From positions 172,501-235,000 of the forward strand of contig JACVTC010000016.1 of NCBI GenBank assembly GCA_016946835.1: a stretch of 62,500 bases of DNA. Direction: 5' to 3'. The notes beneath the pieces are model-generated. The model saw nothing but the letters and a program-made list of their open reading frames with translations, was not told the origin of the DNA and did no database searches. Position numbers and translations under genes: made by a program. This DNA comes from Neocallimastix lanati (nom. inval.) (taxonomy: Eukaryota > Neocallimastigomycota > Neocallimastigomycetes > Neocallimastigales > Neocallimastigaceae). This document shows positions 11,620 through 26,037 of this stretch, one piece after another; within the stretch, counting starts at the first letter, position 1, and the number at the start of each line of letters is the position of its first letter.

Positions 11620-13450
11620 AGACTTCGTTACAGTCTATAAAAATCTTGTTTGAATATTCATTATTTTGGGGTTTTTGAATGGAATTTAATTAATTATTTT
11701 TGTTTTTCTATATGATTTGTTGTGGGTTTGTTTTATTCTATCTTCTGTGTTGATTTCTATTTCTACTCATTTTTGATTATATAATATGTATTATCAAAGT
11801 TACAGTTGTCGTATTTATATATATATATATATATACATTAAAATTTTTTGCGATAAAGAAGAAAATAAATATTTATATATTTTTTGGTAGTAATAAAAGA
11901 GCACATGTTCTATCATATTCTATTTTATTACTATTGGTACCCCCTTATATATAAACTATAAAAGAATGATAATTGTAACAATTTATGCATTATATACCAC
12001 ATTCAACATATTTATTTATAAGCATATTATATATACAAACCATAGCATATGTATTGATATAAGTTATTGCAATATTTAACATATAAGTTATTTAATATAT
12101 ATCAATATATGCAACTATATGTATATTTTAATATAAGTAGTAATTATTTTAATAGAGCATTATTGTTATTATTATTTAATGAATATTCAAGTTTATGTTA
12201 AAATATGTAGGTATTGACATAAAGTTGCTGTTCTAATATTCTAGCTAGTTTATAGTCAAATATATATGCATACTAGTTATTCAAATAACTAGTATGCATA
12301 TTACTAGCTAGGATATTGCAATATATATGTTGATGATGTACTTGCATATTCAGTGCATAAATACCATAATATTGCTATCAAATATGAGTAAATATTGTTA
12401 TTATTGCAGATAGTGTTAGTTAGTGTTAGATGCACTAAATATTGCAAAATAGTTACTTAAATGCATTATTATTATTTAAACTATTGTTTTATTATTGTTA
12501 GTATTTAATTTATTTTAATATTTATATTTATTTCATGTTTAAATATTTATTTTTATATTATTTTAATATGTTTTATCTATTATTTTATTATATTTTTATT
12601 ATCTTTTAATATTTATATTTTATTGATAAATAGATTATATCTCGTGATATATTATATACTTGGATGCGTATTTATACCAAAAATAATACAAAACTAGTGT
12701 TAAAATCAAACTAGTATTCAACAGCATATTTATACTAAAACTAGCATCAAACCGCGTCTAAATATCATATAAGTTTTGATAGTTATTTTATGGATAGTTA
12801 TTTTATAATACAAATATATACTGATATATACATATAGTTATATAATAAACAGATCACGTGACGTTTTTAATATAAGTATATGTTATAACATAAAAATAGT
12901 ACAAAAACAGTATCTGTAACTAAACCGCATTTAGAGCAGTTTGATATCAAAAACAGCAATAAACTACTTTATATATAAACATATGCAGTTTCTGAATATA
13001 TTAAAATAAATATGATATATGTATGATTATATTTGCTAACTTAAAATACATACAACTAGCATATAAATATAGCAATACAAGAATATATCGATATATAAAA
13101 TAAATAAATAAATGCTACTGTTATTAAGTTAGCAAATATGTACAATATAATATTGATCGATAGATATATAACAGTTTCATATGTATTATAAAATATATAT
13201 ACAAACATAACAATTATTAGATATAATAGCAGTTACAGTTAACACTAAATAAATAATATCAGTTGCATATATTTAACATATATATTCAATACATATAGTT
13301 ATTAAAATAATATCCAATATGTATAACTTGTTAAACTAAAACATAAAATCATATTATTTATAGCAGTAAAAGCATATATATATAATTTTATAATTAAATA
13401 TGAAAATTCTAATAATACATATACAAAATATATAATATATAAGAATAAAA
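11620..13450. other. 1.8-kb island of atypical composition, no ORFs
   Basis: Unlike the surrounding DNA this stretch almost lacks A or T runs longer than six. It is rich in mixed words such as ATGCAT, ACTAGT, GCATAT and CAAACTAGTATT. Related phrases recur (AAACCGCGTCTAAATATCATAT and AAACCGCATTTAGAGCAGTTTG, near 12750 and 12923). No frame of useful length is open on either strand. It may be an old insertion such as a decayed retroelement. Confidence 0.5.
12264..12301. repeat. 38-bp near-perfect palindrome
   Basis: Two 18-nt arms (left arm ATATGCATACTAGTTATT) are exact reverse complements separated by CA. Outside them CTAGCTAGTTTATAG and TACTAGCTAGG add a looser second layer. The DNA could extrude a cruciform. 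Function unknown. Confidence 0.85.
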
Positions 13451-14399
13451 ATTAGGTGTATTATAATTTTAAAATTTTAATTCTGTATAATATATATTAA
13501 AAAAAATAAAAAAAAATAAAAAAATTATATAAAATATTTAATTTTGATAAATAAAAAGAAAATGATTAATATGTTAATGATGGTTAGGAATAAACCATTA
13601 ATATAATCTTCAATTTATTAATACGATAATGATATTAAATCTCATTTTTTAAAAAATTTAAATTAAGATTATTAAAATAACATATATATTAAATATATAT
13701 ATTATATATTTTTTATGGATAACGTTTTCATAATAGTTTAAAAAAACTAAAGAAAGTATAATCAATGAAATTAGATTAGCATAAAACGTGTATTTGAATT
13801 TTCCATTAATTAAATTATAATAAATAAAATGTAGTTTAATATAATGCATTAAATATCTAATATATTGGATAAATTAAAACTTCGACAATTATTTTCAATT
13901 GTTTGAATAATAATTTTTTTTATTATTTCTGGTTATTATTAGAATTTTAAAATTTATATTTATATAAAAGTAAAATTATTTGTTGAATCTTTTATTTATG
14001 ACATATTACTAATTACTAATATATTTATATATTTTATTTAAAAAATAAAAGTAATTATAATTTAGTATTATATAGGTAATAAAATTTAGGTATATTAAAT
14101 GTTTTGACTTTAAGAAAATAATATTTATACTATTAATAATATAAAAGTTTAAAACTTTTTTATTTTTATATCCTTAATATTATTTAAATAGATTATTGAT
14201 TGACATTTAACTAATTGTCATTTGTCTTTTTTTTTTTTCATATGCAGAAGTATATGGAAACATTTCTTTTTTATTTTCTTTTTATTATAATTGTCTTTTT
14301 TTTTTTTTTATCATAGTTAAAAATAAAATTTTAAAAATGTAGTAAATCCATAATCATTTAAAAATTATATTTTTAAGTAAATAAATATTGTTAAAAATA
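13451..14399. other. AT-rich intergenic, nothing recognised
   Basis: Low-complexity A/T sequence with T runs near 14228 and 14296. No coding signal, structured RNA or clear repeat family is seen. The short frame on the minus strand at 13658-13849 is hydrophobic low-complexity noise. Confidence 0.6.
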
Positions 14400-14457
14400 A
14401 TAGTAATAATAATAAAATTTGAATAATAATAATATTAATAATAATAATAATAAAATT

Positions 14458-14496
<39 letters not shown>

Positions 14497-14540
14497 TTTG
14501 AATAATAATAATAAATTTTGAATGATAATAATAAATAAAT
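14400..14540 (+). repeat. (AAT)n array with recurring TTTGAAT
   Basis: AAT trinucleotide repeats are punctuated four times by AAATTTTGAAT or AAAATTTGAAT. This suggests local amplification of a compound unit. Confidence 0.8.
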
Positions 14541-16520
<1,980 letters not shown>

Positions 16521-16524
16521 ATAA

Positions 16525-16700
16525 TTAATGATAATAAATAAATAAATAAATAATGATAATAAATAAATAAATAAATAATGATAATAAATAAATATATAAA
16601 TAATGATAATAAATAAATAAATAAATAATGATAATGATAATAAATAAATAAATAAATAAATATATAATAATAAAAATAATGATAATAAATAATTAATTTA
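16525..16700 (+). repeat. AATA/ATGATAAT tandem repeat
   Basis: Four to five imperfect copies of a unit made of ATGATAAT followed by three to five AATA tetramers, about 32 bp each. Confidence 0.8.
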
Positions 16701-17557
16701 TTAATTAATTAATGATAATAGATAAATAATAAATAAAATTAATAAATAAATAGACATATAAATAATTAATTATTAATTATATATTTAATTAGTATATAAA
16801 TAGTATAAATAGTATTTTAAAATAAGTATATATATATATTTTAAAATAATTATTTTATAATTCAATAATAATACTAATAAATTTTTATGAATATTTAAAT
16901 ATTTATTAATTCATTATTTTGATAAAAAGCTAAATTATCTATAAAAACTAAAAAAAAAAAAAAAAAAAAAAAATTATTGTAAATTTGTTAATGTCGTAGT
17001 CGATGTGTGTATTTAAAATATAATTACTAATTTTTATTATTATTATTTTTATGATTTTTTTTCAAAAAAAATATCAGGATAGGAAATTATTAGTAATTGA
17101 CAATTTAATTATATTTGTAGATTTAAAAAAATGTTATTATAATATATAATAGTTATATTTAATAAATCATTTTCATAGTATTCTTATTATTAATACCCAT
17201 AATGATAATGATAAAATATTATAATTATTCTCCATTAATGAAAAAAGAAATTTAAAGTTTAATTCGTTATACCTGTATAATTAATTAATGTAAAACTGAT
17301 AAGTTTATTTAGTACCATATTTTATTTTTATTATTGTGTAAAGATATTTTATTTTATAAATTAAATAAAATAAAAATTTTAAATATTTAAAGTAGTAATA
17401 TAACATCCAAAGTGAACTTATAAATATTATACAATAAAGAATAATTACAATTTTAAATATTAATAATAATATTAAGGAATATGAATATTATTAAAATAGT
17501 TTATTTGTAAAAATATATTAATATTATGATTATATTATGATTATTATTTTTTTTTTT
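16701..17557. other. AT-rich intergenic, nothing recognised
   Basis: No exon-like frame, RNA or repeat family is seen. A 24-nt A run sits at about 16948-16971. Confidence 0.55.
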
Positions 17558-17627
17558 TTGACTATCGGCCGCCCTGAAAAATATTAATTTATAAATTATG
17601 TATCTTCCGCATTATATCTATAGTCAA
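17558..17627. repeat. Stem-loop with GC-rich patch
   Basis: TTGACTAT (17558-17565) and its exact reverse complement ATAGTCAA (17620-17627) bracket a loop. The loop begins with the only strongly GC-rich stretch for kilobases, CGGCCGCCC at 17566-17574. Upstream is a T run. It may be a tiny foldback element or a relic of an inserted element; no function can be assigned. Confidence 0.5.
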
Positions 17628-17853
17628 TTTTAATGGTATAAATATATTTTATCTTTATATGTGTGGTATTCTAAAATCAAAAACAATATATATAAATTTA
17701 TAAATTTATATACATATATTTTATTAACCCTATTTATTTTATGACAATATTAATTGAAAAATATGTATGGAACACGTGGAGTACTTAATTTATAATTTAT
17801 ATTTAATACCATAAATATACATTAGTAAAAGAAAAAAAAAATTTTAATTTTTA

Positions 17854-18068
17854 TTAAATAAAATATTTATATAATAGATAATAAAAAAAAAATATTTATA
17901 TAATGGGTAATAAAAAAAAACAAAATATTTATATAATGGATAATAAAAAAAAAAAAAAAAATAAAATATTTATATAATGGATGATAAAAAAAAAATATTT
18001 ATATAATGGATAATAAAAACAATAAATATTTTATATAATGGATAATAAAAACAATAAATATTTTATAT
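17854..18068 (+). repeat. Seven-copy ~30-bp minisatellite
   Basis: The phrase AATATTTATATAATGGATAA recurs about seven times, separated by A runs of 4 to 18 nt. Early copies read ATAGATAA or ATGGGTAA in place of ATGGATAA. Confidence 0.85.
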
Positions 18069-18089
18069 AGAAATATTTGAACAAAATGT

Positions 18090-18215
18090 TAGTAATAATT
18101 TTATTTAGTTTTGAAAAAATTAATGTTATTCAAAAATTTAGTAATAATTTTATTTAGTTTTGAAAAAATTAATATTATTCAAAAATTTAAATTTTAACAT
18201 TGATTTTTCAAAACT
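18090..18215 (+). repeat. Direct repeat plus inverted partial copy
   Basis: A 48-bp unit starting TAGTAATAATTTTATTTAGT is present twice in tandem, with one base change (AATGTT versus AATATT). About 20 bp further a partial copy appears in reverse orientation (TTTTTCAAAACTAAATAAT). Confidence 0.75.
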
Positions 18216-19284
18216 AAATAATCTGTTTTTTGTATTAAAACCAGAATAAATATTAAATTTTTATTTTTATTATAATTACATTTATTTTATATATATATAT
18301 ATATATATTTTTTTTTTTTGATTTTTTACAATAAAATGTTTTGATATTTTAATACCAATTTCATATAAATACATTATATCTCATTAATAGTAATGAATTT
18401 AAAGAAATAAACAGAAACAAAAAAATAAAAATTTTAAAAATATGGAAAATGTAAATAAATGTAAATATATATAACAATATTTAAATTGTGGATTTAAATC
18501 AAAAATCTTTAATTTTTAAAATTTAATATATTTATGCAAACTTTAATTTTATTAAACTTTTGTAACAATTGCTATTTTTGTAAATGTACACCTGATTTAA
18601 AATTTGATCATGGAATTTAAACTTTTTTTTTAAAATACGTTTCATTTGAGAAATAAACTTATTAATTTAAAATCAATTAAATATAATATATTATGCATTA
18701 TAAATAAAGAAACTACATACATTTTAATACATTTAATATAATAGGAAATTAGATTTATTTAATGTATTTTATAATTGTAAATTCTTTTTTAATATACATT
18801 CTTTTAAAAAAAAAATATATATATATATATATACTTTATTTTTAATTAAAATTTTCTTAAAAATATATAAATTTTTTTTTTTTGATAAACTCTTTTTTTA
18901 ATTTATAAAACTTTAAAACAATCATTTGTCCATCATATGATATATTTAAGGTCTTTTATTCAACATGTGAATTTATTTTATCATAAATATAATTTTTTTT
19001 AAAAAAATTCATTAAAATTCCAATAATTTTATGTAATTATTTAATAATTGTGTTTCAATTAATTATGGCGTATTATACAAAATAATCAATGTACATTCTC
19101 CTATATATAAATTAATCTTAATTCTAATTAGTCACTAAAAATTAAAGATTTAAGGAACGAACTATAACATTTAGACGTTCCATATATAAAATAATATAAT
19201 AATTACAATTTAATATAAATATATAATTTTCATTTATTAAAGAACTTTCATTCAATTTTTTTAAAAAATTTTATTACTTTTCCA
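18216..19284. other. AT-rich intergenic, nothing recognised
   Basis: No exon-like frame. The only ordered structure noticed is a short hairpin with GGAACG (19154-19159) and CGTTCC (19176-19181) arms around a 16-nt loop. Confidence 0.5.
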
Positions 19285-19625
19285 ATTGTTAATAATGGAA
19301 TAATCAATAATCAATAATCAAAAATCAAAAATCAATAATCAATAATCAAAAATCAATAATCAAAAATCAATAATTAATTACTTATAATCAATAATCAAAA
19401 ATCAATAATTAATAATTAATAATTAATAATTAATAATTAATAATCAATAATTAATAATCAGTAATCAATAATTAATAATCAATAATTAATAATTAATAAT
19501 TAATAATTAATAACTAATAATCAATAATCAATAATCAATAATTAATAATCAATAATCAATAATCATTAATCATTAATCAATAATCAATAATCAATAATCA
19601 ATAATTATCACATAGTCAATAATTA
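19285..19625 (+). repeat. AATAATC/AATAATT heptamer minisatellite
   Basis: More than 40 tandem copies of a 7-bp unit, mainly AATAATC, AAAAATC and AATTAAT variants. The variants are interleaved with no regular higher order. Confidence 0.9.
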
Positions 19626-20945
19626 AATAATAAATAAATAATAAATAAAAATTAATAAAAGTTAATCTATGATTAAATAAAAATATATGATAAATAATAA
19701 TATAAATATTATTCACTGTTCCGTTCAAATAATATTTTCTTATTAAAATTAGTTCATAATATTATTTTATTATATAATATATTGTAATATTCTACACATT
19801 CAATTATAGTAATTATATATTTTTATATATAATTATATATTTAAATGAAAAAAATATTTTTATATTAAATATTAATAATATTAATTATTTTTTAAAAAAT
19901 TAATAAATTGGTTCAATATTATTATTTCTAAATTTAATATATTATAATTTATTATAATATAATATTAAATAAGATTTATATTAAAAACAAATATCAATAT
20001 ATTTTATTATATGATAAATATACATAGTATATAAAGAATATAATTCATTTATTTAATAATCTACATATATTAATTTATAATATAAATAAATATAATATAT
20101 CATAAAATATATTATAATATATTATGTAATAATTAATTTTATATGAGCTAAGCATAATTACAATTTGAAATCAATTATTAAAGTTTTCTATATTATTCAA
20201 GTATAATAACTTTATCAAAATATATTTGTTAGTTTATAGTTTAAAAAAATAAAGTTTTTTATTATCATATATATATAAATTTAATATAAAATAAAAATAT
20301 AAAGAATGGAATAAACTATATAAAATATATTATAATATATTACAAATAATATTTTAATATTATAAAATATATTAATATATTTTATATCTATATAACAATA
20401 TAAATCAGTTTATTCTTAAAAATAATTATTACACAATTTATTGTAATATATTATTAAATTATATTATAGATATAATTTTAACATATTTTCATATATTATG
20501 AATATTCCTTTATTTATTTAAATTGATAGTTGTGAAATAATTTCTTTGTATTTAAAACATCCTAAAAAAAAAAAAACCCTTAAAAATATATAAAACTATA
20601 CTTTAATATTAGTATATATATATGTTTAAATACAATTATTGAATTATGGTAATTATGATAAATTATGATATTAATATTATCATTTATATATATAATTATT
20701 AAAAAAAGTCAATCTTCAAAAAATAAATATATATAAATATATAAATTTTAATAAATAAATAAATAAATAAATAAATAAAATTTTATTAAATTAGATAATT
20801 TATTTGAAATATTAATTTATTATCATTATTTTTATATAAAGTAAAAAAAAAAAAAAAAAAAACTTATATTTTCATTTTAATTTTTTTTTTTTTTCTTTTT
20901 TATTTTATTATTATTTGAAGTTAATCTAATATATAATACATAATA

Positions 20946-20987
<42 letters not shown>

Positions 20988-21545
20988 AGTTATTTGAAAC
21001 TATATAAAATTTTATAATAATATTAAGATTAAAGCCCAATTACAAAAAATAAAAAAGAACCAATAGTAAAAAAAAAAAAAAAAAAAGCTAAATACATCAA
21101 TAACAAAAGAAAATATTTCTATTTTAATATTTTAGAAAAGAAAAATAAAAATATATTGAATTCTTTAGTATTAAGAATATTTGTTTTCTCAGTATTATTT
21201 TATTGGAAAGGACACCTTTATTAACTGTTATAAAAAAATATTAAAATAATAAAAACTTTAAAAGTTCATTTTTTATTTTTCTATATTAAAATAGAAAACT
21301 TTTCTATCCAAAGTAATACTAAAATTAAACCTTTTATTTTTTTTATTATTATTATATTATTATTATTATTATATTCAATTAATCAAATAAGATTTATTTT
21401 GTATATTTGTATTAAATTAAAAATTATTTCTTCAGATAAATTTTGTATATATAGAAATTATTGTATTTATTAACGACAAAAAGTTAAAATAATAAAAAAT
21501 AGAATTTATATAAAATATAGTGTTATAAAAAAGTAGTCGAAATTG

Positions 21546-21591
<46 letters not shown>

Positions 21592-22134
21592 GTAGGAAAT
21601 AAGATATAATATAAAAATTAATACCTGTTTCCTTTATATATATATAAAGGTTAATAAATAAAATATTAAATTTAATTTGAATTTATTTATTATTTTATTT
21701 CATCTTTTATTTTATATTATTTCATTTTATTTTTATTTTTATCTTTTTGGTATTTTATAAAGAGAAATAATTATAAAGGTTAAATTAATAAATTTAATTT
21801 AAAAAGTTAAAAAAAAAATATATATATATATAAATCATATTATAATGAATTAAAAGATAACCTTTTAAAAATCTATATATTCCCAAGATTATTAATTAGA
21901 AGGTAAGTTTGTTTTATAAATTATAAAATTATTATTTAGATAAATAATAAAATATATTAATTGATTATTAAATTTATTAAAATATATTTTATAAAATATA
22001 TTTTAATAAACTTTTTTTTTTTTTTTTTATGAATCTAAAAAAAATGACCAATTTATAAATTAGTAATTAATTTTTTTTAAAAAAAAAAAAAAATATAATA
22101 AAATTAAATAATAACAAAGTAATAATAATAATAA
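19626..22134. other. AT-rich intergenic upstream of coiled-coil gene
   Basis: Positions 19740-20500 are dense in short AT palindromes (TATAATATATTATA types). Long A runs lie at 20950-20985 (36 nt) and 21546-21589 (44 nt). A perfect 20-bp palindrome CCTTTATATATATATAAAGG occurs at about 21631-21650. The 300 bp before the start codon at 22135 are AT-rich without a recognisable promoter motif. No coding exon was found. Confidence 0.55.
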
Positions 22135-25100
22135 ATGCTCGCTTCGAAAATACCTTCAAGTGCTTCGGCATTCATGAATCCTGCTTTAGCAGCACAATTT
22201 GATTATAATAGTAATTTAACAGAATTTCATTATATACTTGAAGATTACGTTTATTTACAAGATAAGCTTGATCGTTTAGAATTTGCATCTCTTCAACTTG
22301 AAAAGCAAGAACGACTTACGGAACAAGTTAAAGAAAAATTAGATAATACTTATGATCGATTATCTCAAATTACAAATAAAAAGTAAATATTAATCATCAA
22401 ATATAAAAATTATAAAAATTTTTTTGTTTTTATTATTATATATATTTATATATATTTTAAAAATATTGAAGTATTATAATATAAAGATATAAAAATTCTT
22501 TGTTTTTATATATATATTTATATATTTTATGAATAGTTATAATAAAATATAATATGTATTTATGTATATATATTTAGAATAAAAAATAATATTTATGTAT
22601 ATATATGTAGAATAATTAAAGAATTATAATAATGATTTATATTTTGTTATGAAATATATAAAAAAATTTATTAATTTTTTTTTTATATTATGTAAAATAA
22701 TATTATAATAATAATAAAAAGGAAAAAGGAAGCTGCAAAGTTAGAGCAACTAAAACATTTATCAATTCGTTCTTTTTTTTCAAAAATTAAAGGTACTCGT
22801 TCATCAGAATTAATCAAAGCAGAAAAGGTATATCAAAATACTTGTAAACAATACGAACAAGCTAAAAAAGCTTTTGATGTTAATAAATCATTATGGGATG
22901 AATCTAAAAAAGAACTTTTAGAATGTCAAACTAATAACAAGAATTATAATCGTTATAAGAATGAATTAGAAGAATTATTACAAGAAGTATTCGATGGTCC
23001 AACACCAAATTTTCCTCAAGAAGATGCATTAGAACAACAAGTTATGAAGCTATTTTTAAATTTCACCCAACTTTCACAAGTAATTCATCAATGTGAACTT
23101 GCAAAAGATAATTTACGTAATGCACATATGTATTTAGTAAATTTCTTTAAGGGAAGTCAATCTGTCCGTGATTATGCTTCCGTATGGGATTTATCTTCTA
23201 CTTCAGTAATAAAAATAATAAAGGAAAATGAAAAGCATGATGAATTAACTATACTTTCAGATGCTAAAGATTATGTTAAACAGGCTAATGAAAAAATTCA
23301 ACATGCACGAGTGTTATTAACAAATAAAACTAATTTAACCTCAAATAAAATCGAAAGATTAGAAGAATTATTTGAATCTATCGTTGATTCCCAAGAATTT
23401 AAAAATAGAGATACAGGTATAAAAAGAATTGATAGTAATTTAGAAAAAGAATTAGGTGAAACAAGAATTTGGCTTGGAGAAGAAATTCAATCTTTAACAC
23501 ATGCTTATACCAAACAAGAAAAGGAATTGGCAATTTTTAAAACAAAACTTTTTGAGGAAAGACAAAACATCTTAAATTTATGGGTAATTAATTTAGATGA
23601 TTCAATTAAGAAACGTATGATTGAAAATTCTACTGCAAGGGGTAGGAAACGTACAAAGAGTAAAATTTTGAAATCACTAAGTCAAGAAGATGAAAATGAT
23701 TCTAATTGGTTTGATAATAGCGGTATTACATGTGCTGCTGATTTAGCCATTAGAAATAATACCATTTCTAGAAATGCATCTGTTAAATCTTCTGCAACCC
23801 TTTTCAATAAAGAAATTGACTCAATGAAAGTTGGATCCTGTCCCGTATCCAATGGTTTTTATACCTTAAATAATATAAATCAATATATAGGAAGTACTCC
23901 TTCTTTAGATTACTATCATGATCCTACGTTTAATAGTCTTCCAAGATGGCCAATGAACCATCAAAATAATTCATTATATACTATTCCTGATAATTTAAAT
24001 TCATCAGGTATGGATTATTCTACACCATCCTTTAAAGCTCAATCGGAAATCATAAAGAATGATATGAAATTCAGTGATTCTCATTCTCAAGGTGGAAATA
24101 GTGTCAGTCATTCCAATAGAAAGAGTAGTGATTCCCAATCAAGTTCTAGTAATAGTAATAAAAGAAATATTAAACATAGTACTGCTTCCAAAAAATCTTT
24201 TCCAACTCGTTCAGGAACTAGAAATTCACATTCTTCAAATCATTTTGGACATGCCACTACTTCAGCGATTAATATTAATGGTACTCGAAATCCCTCATTG
24301 GATTATGCACTCAATAATTCCTTTGCAAGTCTTTCATCCACTCCAAATTCTTATGGTATGATAAGTGGTTATAACCAAAATGTTATTCCAAGAATTCATC
24401 CAAATGGTTCTAATTATATGTATCATCGTTATTCCTTAGACCAATATTCCCTTCAAGCTGCTTATCATCCACAGTATTATTCATATAGTGCATCAGCAAA
24501 TGATATTAGTGCTAATCCTACTAGTATGTTTAATCCATATACCGTTTCGTCAAATTCATTTATTTCAAATCCTATTAATACTTCAATAGCAGCTACTAAT
24601 ATGTCTGTGCCTACAATGAGTCCATTGAGTGCAATGAGCACAACTCCATCAAAGAATGTTGTTAATCATAATACCAATACTAAAATTTCTTCATCTGCAA
24701 GCCCAACTAATGAAACAACAATTCAACGCTCAAGAAGTGCTATTGTTAGTCATGTCATGGATAAACCATTGAATAGAGGTGTAGTTAATGAAACAATAAA
24801 TCTTCATCTTCCATCTTCACCATCAAAGTCAACCCATACGAGTAATGGTGGCGGTACTATACCAAATTTATCACAATTACAACAATCTCCAATGTTCCCG
24901 TTCCCACAGCGTTCTCGTAGTGTATCGGTAGCAAATTATAAACCAAAAGAAGAAAGAAAAGTAACTTCTCCATTTTCTTTTCATAGAAAGAAGCATAGTA
25001 ATACTTTATCTAATATTTTAAATAGTATCGATAACGATTCTTTAAAAAATAAAGTTAATAAAGAAGAAAAAAAATCATTATCAAAAATACCAACTATTAG

Positions 25101-25524
25101 TTTGGAAGATATAACTGGTAGTACCTCTATCATTTTAAGTAAAGAAGATGACGAATCTATTGAAGTTATTAATGAAATAGAAGAAGAAGAAGAAGAAGAA
25201 GAAGAAAATGATAATGATAATGATAATGATGACTCTTCTTCATCAACATCTTCTTCCGAAAGTGATTCTTCGTCAAGCTCTTCTTCATCGAATTCAGATG
25301 ATAATGATTCAGAGTCTTTAGAAACTTCTGATGATGATGGTGATGATGGTGATGATGACAATGATGACGAAGATGAAGATGAAGTAGAAAAGGAAGAAGA
25401 AAAAATTCAAGAAACAAGGGAAGAAATTGAAAATGAAATTGAAAATGAAATAGAAAAACCAATTATTACTAATAGAAAGGATAGCAAAAATATTAATGTA
25501 GAGAGTTTTAAAGATGATAAATAA
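22135..25524 (+). CDS. Uncharacterised fungal coiled-coil protein, acidic tail
   Basis: Model: exons 22135-22382 and 22722-25524, joined through a split Lys codon (1016 residues). The frame starting at an internal ATG at 23044 is only the rest of exon 2. Residues about 30-180 and 185-390 are predicted mainly helical with coiled-coil character. Between them is a conserved-looking FDGPTPNFPQEDALEQQV at 173-190. I recall similar GPTPxFPxED phrases in unnamed fungal proteins, but cannot name the family. Residues about 390-860 are Ser/Asn/Thr-rich with several basic-S sites (RSRS, RKKHS) that could be phosphorylated. From about 903 to 975 the chain is almost only Glu, Asp and Ser, then Glu/Lys-rich. 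No signal peptide or membrane segment. A scaffold role is a guess. It converges with the Rim15-like gene. Confidence 0.75.
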
Positions 25525-25842
25525 GTGACTATTTCTTCTTACCCATCTATACTTTATTACACATCTATACTTTAATTTTTTTTTTTTTTTTAAATGTATG
25601 TCTTATATTTAATTTAAGTTTTATATATATATATATAAAAAAAAAAAAAAAAAAAAAAGATTACAAAAATTTTTCTTCTATAATAATAATAATATATAGT
25701 AGAAAATAGGTAAATAATAATTATCCAAGGAATTTAATATTTTATACTTTAATATTTTATTTATTAACAACTATTTAAAATCGTAATCCCTAATAAATTA
25801 TATAAATTTAAAAATAACGAAATAACGAAATAACAAATTAAC

Positions 25843-25873
<31 letters not shown>

Positions 25874-25989
25874 TATAAAATAAATTAATATTGCATAAAT
25901 TAAAAAATTTTACTATTTTATATACATAGTTATTTATGTAAAAACTTTTTTTTTTTTTTGTTTTTTATTCTTATTGATGTTTTTATATA

Positions 25990-26037
<48 letters not shown>

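Noticed and set aside
12852-12862. CACGTG E-box sites (also near 4490 and 17775)
   Set aside because: Isolated six-base matches far from any gene start; expected by chance over this length.
19740-20500. Candidate centromere or replication origin in the AT-palindrome-rich stretch
   Set aside because: Short AT palindromes are expected at this composition; no conserved element or periodicity singles it out.
24981-25462. Minus-strand open frames of 97-126 codons
   Set aside because: They are shadows of the Ser/Asp/Glu-rich codons of the coiled-coil gene on the plus strand.
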